Below, piece by piece: positions 9,870 through 18,506 of a stretch of DNA of 64,000 nucleotides. How positions within the stretch are numbered: the first letter of the stretch is position 1; each line of letters begins with the position of its first letter. A model generated the notes under the pieces. That model was given only the letters and a program-made list of their open reading frames with translations, did no database searches and was not told where the DNA came from. The position numbers were made by a program, and so were the translations under genes. Origin of the DNA: CAVVEQ01 sp963804865 (GTDB lineage: Bacteria > Chloroflexota > Anaerolineae > Anaerolineales > Anaerolineaceae); NCBI GenBank assembly GCA_963804865.1, contig CAWDSH010000026.1:1-64000 (forward strand), written 5' to 3'.

Positions 9870-11216
9870 ATGCAAAGACTTTTTGTGGCATTTATCGTCC
9901 TCATTAACTTCACTGCATTACCGCTTTTTTCTCCCGCTCAAAACGTCCAGGGGGAATTTCAATTCGAAAACAACGAAGCATCGATCAGCTTTCCAGAATC
10001 TGTAACCTTCAAGGCAAAGATCACCGCGCCAAGTGAGATTGAGCATATCGTTTTGGAGTACTACACCGAACAAATCTCCTGCGGAAAAGTGATCGCCAAG
10101 GGATTCCCGGTATTTGATCCAGCGACTTCAGTCGAGGTCGAATGGACCTGGGAAATGCTGCAAAGCGGATCGATCCCAACCGGGGCAAAGATCCACTGGC
10201 AGTGGCGGGTGAAAACGGTGAATGGCGAGGAGGGGGTATCTCCGGAACAGACAATTACCTGGCTGGATTCAATCCATCCTTGGGAGAATATCTCCGACGA
10301 GAGGGTCAGTTTTAATTGGTATTCGGGTGGGGAAGAATTCGGCTCAGAGTTGCACAGCGCAGCCTTAACCGCTTTGGATACCATCGAGAAGCAGATCGGG
10401 CTAAAAACCAGCAATCCCATTGAGATCTATATCTATGCCAACAACCAGGATTTTCAGGAAGCGCTTCTATATGAAGCCGGCTGGACAGGTGGTGTGGCAC
10501 TTCCTGAATATGGCATTGTCCTGATCGGCATTGACCCCGTCGACCTTGAATGGGGGAAATCGACCATTGCGCATGAGATCACCCACGTCCTCCAGGGTCA
10601 GTATAGTTTCACCTGCCTGGGATCCTCGCCAACCTGGCTGGTGGAGGGGATCGCCATGTACGCGGAAGGAGGGTTGGACGATTACTCCAAGGAAACGTTC
10701 AAGACTGCCATCAAAGATGACACCCTATATTCCGTCAGGGCATTGAGCGGGAGCTTTTCCGAGAGTTCGACATGCTGCTGATCTTTCCTACAGCCAATCT
10801 TACAGCCTGGTCAATTACCTGATCACGAAATTTGGTAAACAAAAATTGATGGATCTGATGTCTTTGTTGAGCCAGGGATCAACCACCGATGAAGCACTTC
10901 AGGCAACCTTTGGATTTGATATCGATGGTTTTGAGATGGCATGGAGAGAACAGATTGGCGCAAAACAGCCTGCTGTTGGAGAGCATGAATCCGACACCAA
11001 CCGCTGTGCCAACCATCATACCCACCATCATTCCACTGGGGAATGAGAAATTTGATTTTTAAAGAACCATCGGTTAACCCTCAAGAAGTAACGCCCTCAA
11101 AAACCACTTATTCTCCCATCTTTCTGGGAATGGTTATTGGGGTAGGAATCTTCTTGCTCATCATCATAGTCATTGTGGCAATCATCATCCATGGGAGGAA
11201 ATCCAACCATGTCTAA
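9870..11216 (+). CDS. Membrane-anchored gluzincin metallopeptidase (peptidase MA-like), frameshifted near the C terminus
   Basis: An exported zinc peptidase. It has an N-terminal signal peptide (MQRLFVAFIVLINFTALPLF), a beta-rich N domain, then STIAHEITHVLQGQ with the HExxH motif and WLVEGIAMYAEGG supplying the third ligand Glu. The first frame ends near 10781. Coding continues in shifted frames as ADLSYSQSYSLVNYLITKFG, then a Pro/Thr linker (NPTPTAVPTIIPTIIP), and finally a membrane helix (PIFLGMVIGVGIFLLIIIVI) with a basic tail ending HGRKSNHV at 11216. Shifts lie near 10780, 10983 and 11050. The end overlaps the next start by 8 nt, so the two genes are probably translated together. Confidence 0.72.
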
Positions 11217-13296
11217 TCGAAACAAGATCGTCTATTTCTTCCTGGTGATCTCACTCCTGCTGGCTGCCTGCGGCGCCAGTACTCCAGCACAAACTTGGAC
11301 CATGCGCCCAACGGCCACGGCATACGTACCGCAGGATGCCGGGATGGGTGAATTTTATGATCCTAACACTGGAATTAGATTGACCTATCCTGCAAATTGG
11401 ACCACAGAACCCGGGGAGGATGTTTACACTCTTGGCAACTTTTATTCGACAAACGGTGAAATCTTCATGACCCTTTATGATGATTCAGCTTATTACGGGA
11501 ATATTGAAGAGACCACCCTGGAAAATTTCTATTATTTCACGGAAGGGCTCAGCGGTGTTGAGGTGCTCTCGGAAGAACCTGTCACCTTTGATTCCGGTCC
11601 AAAGGGTTGGATGGTGACCGGGCTAGTCACCCTGGAGGATGGCTCTGAACTTGAGATCAGCCTTACCACGCTTCAGGCAGGCTCCGTCATTGCTCTCATG
11701 CTCACTGGGGCTTATCCGGAAGATTATGAGAATAGACTGGATGACATCCTGAAAGTCATCCGTTCGATGCGCGTGGATGATACTGCCATGAACGGCATTC
11801 CCCGGTCCCAGGCATTGATGTTATCAGGCGGGGAAAGCACCAATCCGCGCGATTACGACCCCGCGACCACCAGCAGCGCAGACGATCACCTGATCTTCAG
11901 TGGGCTGGTTGCGTTGGACCCTGACATGAACCTGGTGCCTGATCTCGCCTGGAGCTGGGATGTCAGTGAAGATGGCACAGTCTATACGTTCCACCTGAAT
12001 CCCAACGCCCGATTCCATAACGGAAAACCGGTGACTGCCCAGGATTTCATTTATTCCTGGGACCGGGCGGCAAATCCCGATACCGAATCGAGCACGGTCC
12101 TGACCTACCTGGGTGACATCGTGGGAGTGAAAGAGCGCCATGATGGTAGCGCGAGCAAGATCAGCGGTTTGAAAGCCATAGATGACCACACATTGCAGGT
12201 AACCATTGACGCAGCCAAACCGTATTTCTTATATAAACTCACTTTCGCCACAGCGTATGTCGTGGATCAGGAGAACGTCGAATCGGGGAGCGAATGGTAT
12301 CGCACGCCGAACGGGACGGGACCCTATCGCATGGCGCGTTGGGATCGTTTCAAACTGATGATCTACGAAAAGAACGAGGATTATTACCTGGAACCCGCCA
12401 GCATCCCATATGTGGTGACCAGGATCTTCACCGGCGAGGATCTCCGCCTCTACGAGACCGGGGACATCGATATCGCTGGGCTTTCGATTTACGACCTGGA
12501 CAGGGTGCTGGACCCCAACGAATTGTTGAACAAGGAATTGATCTCGGACGTCTCCCTATGCACGTATTACATCAACTTCGATACCACCCAGCCTCCCTTT
12601 GACGATGTCAAGGTGCGCCAGGCATTCAGCATGGCTTTCGACCGGCAGAAATACCTGGACGTGGTGATGCTGGGGAAAGCGCTCCCCGCGGAAGGTCTCT
12701 ATCCTCCCGCGCTGCCCGGGTATGATATCAACCTGGAAGGCTTGCCTTACGACCCGGAACAGGCGCGCGAACTACTGGCGGAATCGAAATACGGTGGACC
12801 CGAGAACCTGCCGACGATCGTCTTCACCACCAGTGGTTACGGCAGTTACGTCGATGCGGAAGCCGCCGCACTGGCGCAAATGTGGAAGCAGAACCTGGGG
12901 GTGGAGATCACCGTGGAGAACCTGCAGCCGGATGTGTATTTCGAAGAGATCAACGCCGGTCACCACGGGCAGCTGGTGAGCAACGGCTGGTGCGCGGATT
13001 ACCCCGACCCGCAGAACTTCGCCGACGTGCTATTCCATACTGACGCGGAAATGAACCAGAGCAATTACAGTAACCCGGAACTGGATCAATTGCTGGAGGA
13101 AGCACGGGTGGAAAAGGACATCAATAAACGGATTGAGATGTACCAGGAAGCAGAGCGGATCATCATTAACGATGCCCCGGCATTGTTCCTGATGCATGAC
13201 ATTGACTACGTGCTGGTCAAGCCGCGGGTGAAGGGCTACGTGCTGACGCCGATCAGCATCGCGATGGCGAAGTATTTGAGTTTGGAAGGGGAGTAG
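11209..13296 (+). CDS. Peptide/solute-binding lipoprotein (SBP family 5) with an N-terminal extra domain
   Basis: An intact protein of 695 residues. The start at 11209 (MSNRNKIVYFFLV) follows GGGAGG. A lipoprotein signal ends in LLLAAC. Residues about 40-195 form an added domain (FYDPNTGIRLTYPANWTTEP and following), like the PsbP/DUF1795-type domain found in many Anaerolineae lipoproteins. The rest is an OppA-type binding protein: ALMLSGGESTNPRDYDPATT, HNGKPVTAQDFIYSWDRAAN, DDVKVRQAFSMAFDRQKYLD. It should capture peptides or similar solutes at the cell surface. No permease or ATPase gene is adjacent. It overlaps the metallopeptidase gene, suggesting that released peptides are the ligand. Confidence 0.9.
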   Translation: MSNRNKIVYFFLVISLLLAACGASTPAQTWTMRPTATAYVPQDAGMGEFYDPNTGIRLTYPANWTTEPGEDVYTLGNFYSTNGEIFMTLYDDSAYYGNIEETTLENFYYFTEGLSGVEVLSEEPVTFDSGPKGWMVTGLVTLEDGSELEISLTTLQAGSVIALMLTGAYPEDYENRLDDILKVIRSMRVDDTAMNGIPRSQALMLSGGESTNPRDYDPATTSSADDHLIFSGLVALDPDMNLVPDLAWSWDVSEDGTVYTFHLNPNARFHNGKPVTAQDFIYSWDRAANPDTESSTVLTYLGDIVGVKERHDGSASKISGLKAIDDHTLQVTIDAAKPYFLYKLTFATAYVVDQENVESGSEWYRTPNGTGPYRMARWDRFKLMIYEKNEDYYLEPASIPYVVTRIFTGEDLRLYETGDIDIAGLSIYDLDRVLDPNELLNKELISDVSLCTYYINFDTTQPPFDDVKVRQAFSMAFDRQKYLDVVMLGKALPAEGLYPPALPGYDINLEGLPYDPEQARELLAESKYGGPENLPTIVFTTSGYGSYVDAEAAALAQMWKQNLGVEITVENLQPDVYFEEINAGHHGQLVSNGWCADYPDPQNFADVLFHTDAEMNQSNYSNPELDQLLEEARVEKDINKRIEMYQEAERIIINDAPALFLMHDIDYVLVKPRVKGYVLTPISIAMAKYLSLEGE

Positions 13297-13651
13297 GGGA
13301 GAGTGGGGAATTGACCCTCGAAAAAATCCAAAACAAACAAAACAAATCCGCCCAGAGCGCTTGGTAGGATAATTTAATGAAGAACTTCCCGAGGGAAAAG
13401 GCAGGGAAGGGCATTCGTTCTTGGGAAACGAAACAATAACGAAGGTGATCCCAGGGGAAAGGGAAGGGGAGCAGCATCTATGCGGCTGGTAAGGTGCCAG
13501 CATAGATTATAGAACAATTATTCTATTAAGTCAAGAGGAAGTTTCTTGTTTCAAAAATAATGCGTGTAGCCAAATTATTAATAACATCATCTCATCAAAC
13601 TAATTCTCTAACCACACACTCTTCGCTAGGGGAGTGCACTATAATCAATTT
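13297..13651. other. Non-coding junction before the AT-rich island
   Basis: I see no convincing gene here. Purine-rich sequence is followed by an imperfect hairpin at about 13476-13508 (ATCTAT/ATAGAT and GCTGG/CCAGC pairs with a 3-nt bulge). Base composition changes from GC-rich to AT-rich across this stretch, marking the left side of the island. Confidence 0.4.
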
Positions 13652-14435
13652 ATGTACCAGGCTGAGTTAAAGGGGAAACTTTCCGGGACAAATGAGGAAA
13701 AGGAAGACATATTGACCTCCAATGTGTTTTCCTTTTTTAAATACTCAAACAGGAAAATATTCCTTTACCAATTTCTCAAAAATCTTGGGCTCCAAATCAC
13801 GCCTGAAGATGCAATCAATGCAGAATTCGAATTCTGGCCTCAATATGATGATCACACCGAACCGGACGTGGTCATCGTTGTCGGTAAATACTATCTCTTA
13901 TTTGAAGCGAAGTTTTTATCCGGTTTTGGTGAAGAAACCAAGGATCTTGAAAGCCAAATAAAGCGCGAATTGAAACAAGGATCGTTGGAGGCTGCAAATC
14001 AGAGATAAGGAATTTTTCTACATCCCGATCACTGCAAATTATGTGTATCCAAAATCGCTTGATAAAGAAGTACCCAGGGAATTTCAAAAACAATGTAAAT
14101 GGACAAATTGGCAAAAAGTGGGGCGACTCCTAACTACAACACTTACAGACGAAACGATAAGGATAAATACCGGGGAAAGAGAATTCACGAATGATCTTTT
14201 TCAGCTGCTTATCAAGAAAAAACTTGGAACATACAAAGGAATATCTTCGATTAATCAAAATTTGATCTCATTCCAATCTAAAAATGTATTTTTCAAATCG
14301 AAAGATTTGATCCCGGAAAATAAATACTTTGATTTTTCCGAATATATAAAATCCTCCAGGCTCAGGATTAAGAAAATTCCTAATATGTTTATGGAAACAA
14401 AACGCTTTGCAACATTAATCAAAAACCTGGGCTGA
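13652..14435 (+). CDS. Putative PD-(D/E)XK nuclease-fold protein (one frameshift)
   Basis: About 260 residues in reconstruction. The motif DHTEPDVVIVVGKYYLLFEAKF gives an Asp followed by E-x-K, the catalytic pattern of PD-(D/E)XK nucleases. The N-terminal part (TSNVFSFFKYSNRKIFLYQF) and the rest are not recognised. The start at 13652 (MYQAELKGKLSG) is chosen over an upstream GTG. A frame change near 14003 separates the two halves. The second begins DKEFFYIPITANYVYPKSLD and ends ATLIKNLG at 14435. The gene is AT-rich compared with the backbone and opens a cluster of three unknown or nuclease-like plus-strand genes. A defence role is plausible but unproven. Confidence 0.6.
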
Positions 14436-14474
14436 GTCAATTTGAAACACATATCTTCTATAAAGGAGTTCAAA

Positions 14475-14989
14475 ATGGAAAAAGAGACCGTGATTGAGCA
14501 AACGAAACTGGCATTTTCGTTGATCCAAAAACTCTACTTTGAAGTTGCCCTGTTAATCCAGGAAATAGAGGGAATGCTGGGTGATGAAGATGAACGATTT
14601 GTAATCGGTAAGGTAGGTGGATATGCAATTTCGGCCAGGCGATCTACAGGGCTTGAGCGATTTAATGTTCCTCTTTGGATGGTAAGAAAATTGGCTGTGT
14701 TTTTTGTACCTGAAGAATCAACAAAATATGAAGCCGGGATGACTAATACTACAATCACCCCGAAACTGAAAATGATTTTTTTAAGGATCGTTCTTGATGA
14801 TAAGGACTACGCGAACCAAGACTCTATGCCGGAGTATTGCATAATTTTGTTGCAAAACAGAATAAGAAATTTGAATTCTCAATGGCAGCTCTTGATGCAA
14901 AAGATTCCTTCCTGAAGGATGGCGACATCGAATATGAGGACGCAAATATTAAAATGAAAGGCAAATTCATTTCAACATCATCTTTATGA
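14475..14989 (+). CDS. Hypothetical protein, second gene of the AT-rich cluster (one frameshift)
   Basis: A protein of about 170 residues that I do not recognise. The start at 14475 (MEKETVIEQTKLAF) follows an AAAGGAG site, 39 nt after the nuclease-like gene. The N-terminal third is helical with heptad-like spacing (IQKLYFEVALLIQEIEGMLG), followed by a beta-rich part with GKVGGYAISARRSTGLERFN. The apparent stop at 14915 comes from a 1-base loss in an A-rich run near 14860. The other frame continues NKKFEFSMAALDAKD and ends KGKFISTSSL at 14989. It is probably co-transcribed with its upstream neighbour and may be its partner. Confidence 0.55.
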
Positions 14990-15130
14990 GCTGAATGATA
15001 GCGAATAAATCTAACTGCAGAAAATTATCAAACCCTTGATAAAAATCTTCAGGACATATTAAACATCGATTATTGTTTAATATATTAACACATCAACGAT
15101 TCAACATAATAATAAGGATTAGGGTCAATT

Positions 15131-15630
15131 ATGGATAACGATACTCTTTCTGCACTTATGCATGATCTACGTGAACGAAGTTACTGGCTGAAACGAGTTG
15201 GAATTCCAGAAGAAGAACCAAATCTTTATCAAAGGTTTTCATTACCAGAAGTTAGAATTGATTTTTCCGAAAGCCCACATGCAATACAAATGGGGGATGT
15301 GGTCATCGTTTATCGAATAGGTGTTTCTAAAATTATTTATTTTTCAGAATGTACGACCTCGGTTAGATTGAGCATCGAAGACTAGAGATTGAGAAGAGAT
15401 TCCTTTGCGGGAGCGGTGGTCTTGGTATCTTTGTGGGAAAAACGTGACACCTAATTACGGCTCAGTATGGTCAAAATTTGATCTACGACCATTTACGCTT
15501 GTCGAAAAATTCAATCGATCTTTACCCCGGCGAGAAGCAGAATATTGGCACTATTAAATATGGTCGTGATAAAGCACAAATTTCTGAAGAATTCGCAAGT
15601 TATATTATGCGTCGCATATTGAAACTTTGA
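15131..15630 (+). pseudogene. Hypothetical protein, possibly PUA/EVE-like, frameshifted
   Basis: A degraded or mis-sequenced gene of about 165 residues. The N terminus (MDNDTLSALMHDLRERSYWL) leads to PHAIQMGDVVIVYRIGVSKI and IYFSECTT, a beta-rich region that resembles PUA/EVE-type modified-base readers. After a frame change near 15385, coding continues as RERWSWYLCGKNVTPNYGSV and LVEKFNRSLPRREAEYWH. After another change near 15545 it ends GRDKAQISEEFASYIMRRIL and KL at 15630. The domain guess is weak. The reading of coding continuity is stronger. Confidence 0.45.
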
Positions 15631-15767
15631 GATGGAAATTTGGTGTCTTTTAAGCAACCACGTTTTTAATTAGGCGGAGCAAATGTTTGGGATAAAACTT
15701 TTTAAGAATTTTTCTAAACCCTATACGTTTTATCGATTATGTCGCCTGCATTAAAGAATTTCCTGCC

Positions 15768-15826
15768 CAGATCACCATCGAGGCGCTGGCGGGGATGGCA
15801 AAGAGGAAGGATCTGGCATTATTAGG
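15768..15826 (+). repeat. Stray copy of the 3' end of the 4Fe-4S protein gene
   Basis: Thirty-two bases from 15768 are identical to 9611-9642, inside the last codons of the 4Fe-4S gene. The similarity continues with small differences through GGCATTATTA to the stop. The copy has the GC-rich backbone composition but sits inside AT-rich sequence with no upstream remainder of the gene. It looks like a recombination scar or the remnant of a paralogue. Confidence 0.85.
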
Positions 15827-15852
15827 AAAAAGAAAAACCTAAACTGATAACT

Positions 15853-16259
15853 CTAACTTCGTGTAATTATCTGCAATGGATTCTCAAGCAGAACAACAAA
15901 ATCTTTGATTTGACCAGGATGCGACGTAGGTTGCTGGGAGAGAAAAATCTTTTCCGTATCATTCGGGAAATGTAAGCCAAGGTAGGTGCATATTTAGGAT
16001 ATTTATTTGCGATATGGTTTGTGATACTTGTAGAATTTTCTAATGCATTAAGGGGTGAGGGCTGTTATGGCGAACAACACCTCTTGAGTTTGTGGTAATT
16101 TATCGGGTTCAAGATCTGGTTTTCTAAGCGTTTAAACCATCTTCATATCCTTTATCATAAGCACATCCAGCACATTTATGCCTTCCTGATCCACCTTGAT
16201 CATCAGGTAAAGATCAAAAAATGTCCAATAAACGATGAGTTTTTCTACATTCACTCATG
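15853..16259 (-). pseudogene. Cys-motif hypothetical protein of the restriction-modification operon, frameshifted
   Basis: Reconstructed from four frame segments. The start at 16259 (MSECRKTHRLLDIF) follows GAGGAG. Next come SLPDDQGGSGRHKCAGCAYD and KGYEDGLN, then KPDLEPDKLPQTQEVLFAIT, LNALENSTSITNHIANKYPK, and finally YLGLHFPNDTEKIFLSQQP to VVLLENPLQIITRS with stop at 15853. The HKCAGCAY motif gives a CxxC pair that could bind zinc. It lies 20 nt after the putative restriction endonuclease on the same strand and is probably its operon partner. I do not recognise the family, and the breaks are often at homopolymers. Confidence 0.5.
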
Positions 16260-16279
16260 ATTTTACTCCTCAGCTATTT

Positions 16280-16706
16280 CTATAATTTTCCGGAATTGGC
16301 TATTGCTACGAAATCCTCTAGTTTTAATATTTTTATCTCCTCACTATCATGAATATATGATCTAAATTCTTCCGATGTGTAAAAATCCTTTTAATGTCCA
16401 CCCATTCCCGCCTAATACAATATAAAATCGCGAAAATGTTTGGTCATTTTTAATTTTGATTAGGCACATGACCTCATAAGGAACTTTTTGTTCAGCCGTC
16501 CCTGATACTTGTTGCCATTTAAGAGAAATTACATATTTTTCATTTCCCTTTGATGCGACCAAATCGACAATATGCCTATGCCCATTAAAACGCTTCCCAA
16601 TCTCTTGTTGTTTTTTATATGTATACCCTCCTTGAGCCAAAGCAGGCAATACCATATCTTCTAAAACTTTTCCTGTTCTGGTGTCTCGCAAGGATTCATG
16701 GCTCAA
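16280..16706 (-). CDS. Putative type II restriction endonuclease, PD-(D/E)XK-like (one frameshift)
   Basis: A small protein of about 142 residues. It begins with a TTG at 16706 (TRTGKVLEDMVLPALAQGGY) overlapping the methyltransferase stop. The core reads GHRHIVDLVASKGNEKYVIS followed by LKWQQVSGTAEQKVPYEVMC. The Asp plus the x-x-K pair within a beta-hairpin fits a PD-(D/E)XK nuclease, although the usual Glu is not obvious. A single extra A in a run near 16385 shifts the frame. The true end continues KDFYTSEEFRSYIHDSEEIK and stops at 16280. Its overlap with a Dam-type methyltransferase gene points to restriction, and the target site is unknown. Confidence 0.62.
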
Positions 16707-17517
16707 TTCCTTTAAATGCTAGTACTTCCTTGGCTGGTGTTCTATCGCCGGTGCAATTAATCCTTCTCGGCGCATCTAGAATTTGAAGTTTGAAACCACA
16801 TGATTCAGATATAAGCTAATTATTCTCTTAGTTGCCTGATTAGATAAAATAACAACCCCTTTATGGTTGGCGAGCTTTTCAACTAAATTAACCTGATCCT
16901 CCCAGGAAAAGCCATCTTTCGAATAATTTCTAAACTCAACATCGTAAGGAGGTTTTGCATATATAAAATCGTTAGTGTCCAGTCTGCTCTGTGTATGATG
17001 AACAACTAAAATCCCACTGTAAACGTAAATTACGGAAATGGCAAAATCTCATGTGTAATTGATGGTCTTATAAGAACCAAACGGTGTATTGAATTCACCG
17101 CTTCGATTGAACCTACACAATCCGTTATAGCAGTTTGATTCAGGTAATAGAATATGCCTGCAGCTTTTCTTTTGGATAATTATTCGTCTTAAGCAAATCG
17201 TTGAATTTTCTTCGATATTTATAATACTCTCTCTCATCATTTAACATTAGAAAATCTATTGATAATCCATTTTGTATTTGGACATAGAAATTAATTAAAT
17301 GTGGATTTACGTCATTCATTAAGCCTTTTTTAGGTAATAACCCTAAAGAAACAGCTAGTCCACCACATAGTGGTTCAACTAGTCTTTTTTCTTCATTGCC
17401 CTTCCAATATTTAACTAAGTGAGGAATTAACGATCGTTTGCCGCCAGCCCATTTTAGTGGTTTTAGTGGAGAATTTATATCTATTGCTACTTTAGATTTG
17501 CTTTCTAAATATAACAT
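16696..17517 (-). pseudogene. Dam-type (D12 class) DNA adenine N6-methyltransferase, frameshifted
   Basis: The SAM-binding N terminus shows SPLKPLKWAGGKRSLIPHLV, then RLVEPLCGGLAVSLGLLPKK. The middle shows NCYNGLCRFNRSGEFNTPFG, typical of Dam/DpnM enzymes. The C terminus shows ILDAPRRINCTGDRTPAKEV and LAFKGIEP before the stop at 16696. The catalytic DPPY motif reads AKPPYDVEF: Asp is replaced by Lys (codon at 16953-16955). Frame changes lie near 17150, between 17000 and 17050, and near 16810. The ATG at 17517 is used; an alternative lies at 17535. The gene overlaps the downstream nuclease gene, a normal restriction-modification arrangement. If the Lys is real, the enzyme should be inactive. 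Confidence 0.7.
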
Positions 17518-17579
17518 ATGGATAATATTAAACATAAAATCACTAAATCTCTGTGCGTACGCCAATAAAAAAAGAGAAT

Positions 17580-18361
17580 ATGAACAAGATGAAAAATGAA
17601 CAGGAATTCAAGTTAGAAGAAACTACGATTCGGGATTTTCCAGAAAGAGGAACATGGGCTACTCATAAAGCGGATTATCGTGGTAATTTTGCTCCTCAAA
17701 TTCCCAGGAATGGTATATTTACATTTTTCGAATGAGGGGAATCTAATTCTAGATCCTTTAGTCGGTAGCGGAACAAGCCTTAATAGCAGAAAGACTTCTC
17801 AATCGAAACGCAATTGGGATAGATATTAATCTTGAAGCAGTTGCAATATCACAGGCTAGACTCACGTTCGTTGAAAGTAATCATAACGAATCGTTGAACT
17901 CGGCTTGTTAGAAACATTGAACATATGGACGATGATTCAATTGATCTGATTATTAACCATCCACCTTATTTCAATTTAGTTTCATATTCTAGAGGGAAAA
18001 ATCCCGATGATTTATCAAGTTGTAAAACATTGAAGGTGTTTTTAGATCAACTTGAAATCGGAATTTCGGAAATGTATAGGGTTTTAAAACCAGATAAATA
18101 TTGTGCTGTCCTTATTGGTGATACAAGAAAAGGACAACATTACATATCATTATCATATTTTGTACTTCTCAATCATTCTTAAAACAAGGCTTTGTTTTAA
18201 AAGAAGAAATAATCAAAACTCAACACAATACCAAATTTGAATATAAATGGGCAAACAAGGCCAAGAAATTTGGCTTCTATCTAATTATGCATGAACATCT
18301 ATTTGTTTTTAGAAAACCTGTTGAATCACAGTCCTCCACAAAAATTCAATTTAGCACCTGA
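17580..18361 (+). pseudogene. DNA methyltransferase, N4-cytosine/N6-adenine type, frameshifted
   Basis: Divergent from the Dam-type gene. It starts MNKMKNEQEFKLEET at 17580 and shows GTWATHKADYRGNFAPQIPR, then in another frame LILDPLVGSGTSL (SAM motif I), AERLLNRNAIGIDINLEAVA, then DDDSIDLIINHPPYFNLVSY (catalytic PPY motif), MYRVLKPDKYCAVLIGDTRK and YLIMHEHLFVFRKP. The order, motif I before PPY, is that of the widespread N4/N6 methylases with this N terminus. There are at least three breaks (near 17725, 17785, 17890) and one near 18170. It may be the second methyltransferase of the same restriction system, as DpnA is in DpnII systems, though the motif order differs. Confidence 0.7.
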
Positions 18362-18396
18362 CAAGGAAATAAAAAGGTTTCCCTCAAGATAAATTT

Positions 18397-18429
18397 TAAC
18401 TTCCGATTATTTAAACAAATCGGAAGTTA
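18397..18429 (+). terminator. Intrinsic terminator after the island methyltransferase
   Basis: Arms TAACTTCCGATT and AATCGGAAGTTA pair perfectly around a 9-nt loop. A T-rich stretch follows. Confidence 0.75.
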
Positions 18430-18506
18430 TTTCATTTTTATATCTGGATTGCGCTCAAAGGCAAACCAACCGATAATTGATCCATCCCAGAGGAGCGCTG
18501 CCAGCA

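Noticed and set aside
10770..10785. TGA after Cys-Cys at the end of the first metallopeptidase frame as a second selenocysteine codon
   Set aside because: The same frame is not coding after the TGA; similarity continues in another frame, so it is a frameshift.
13476..13508. Imperfect hairpin before the AT-rich island as an attachment site or small RNA
   Set aside because: The stem has a bulge, no promoter or terminator features are present and no second copy was seen.
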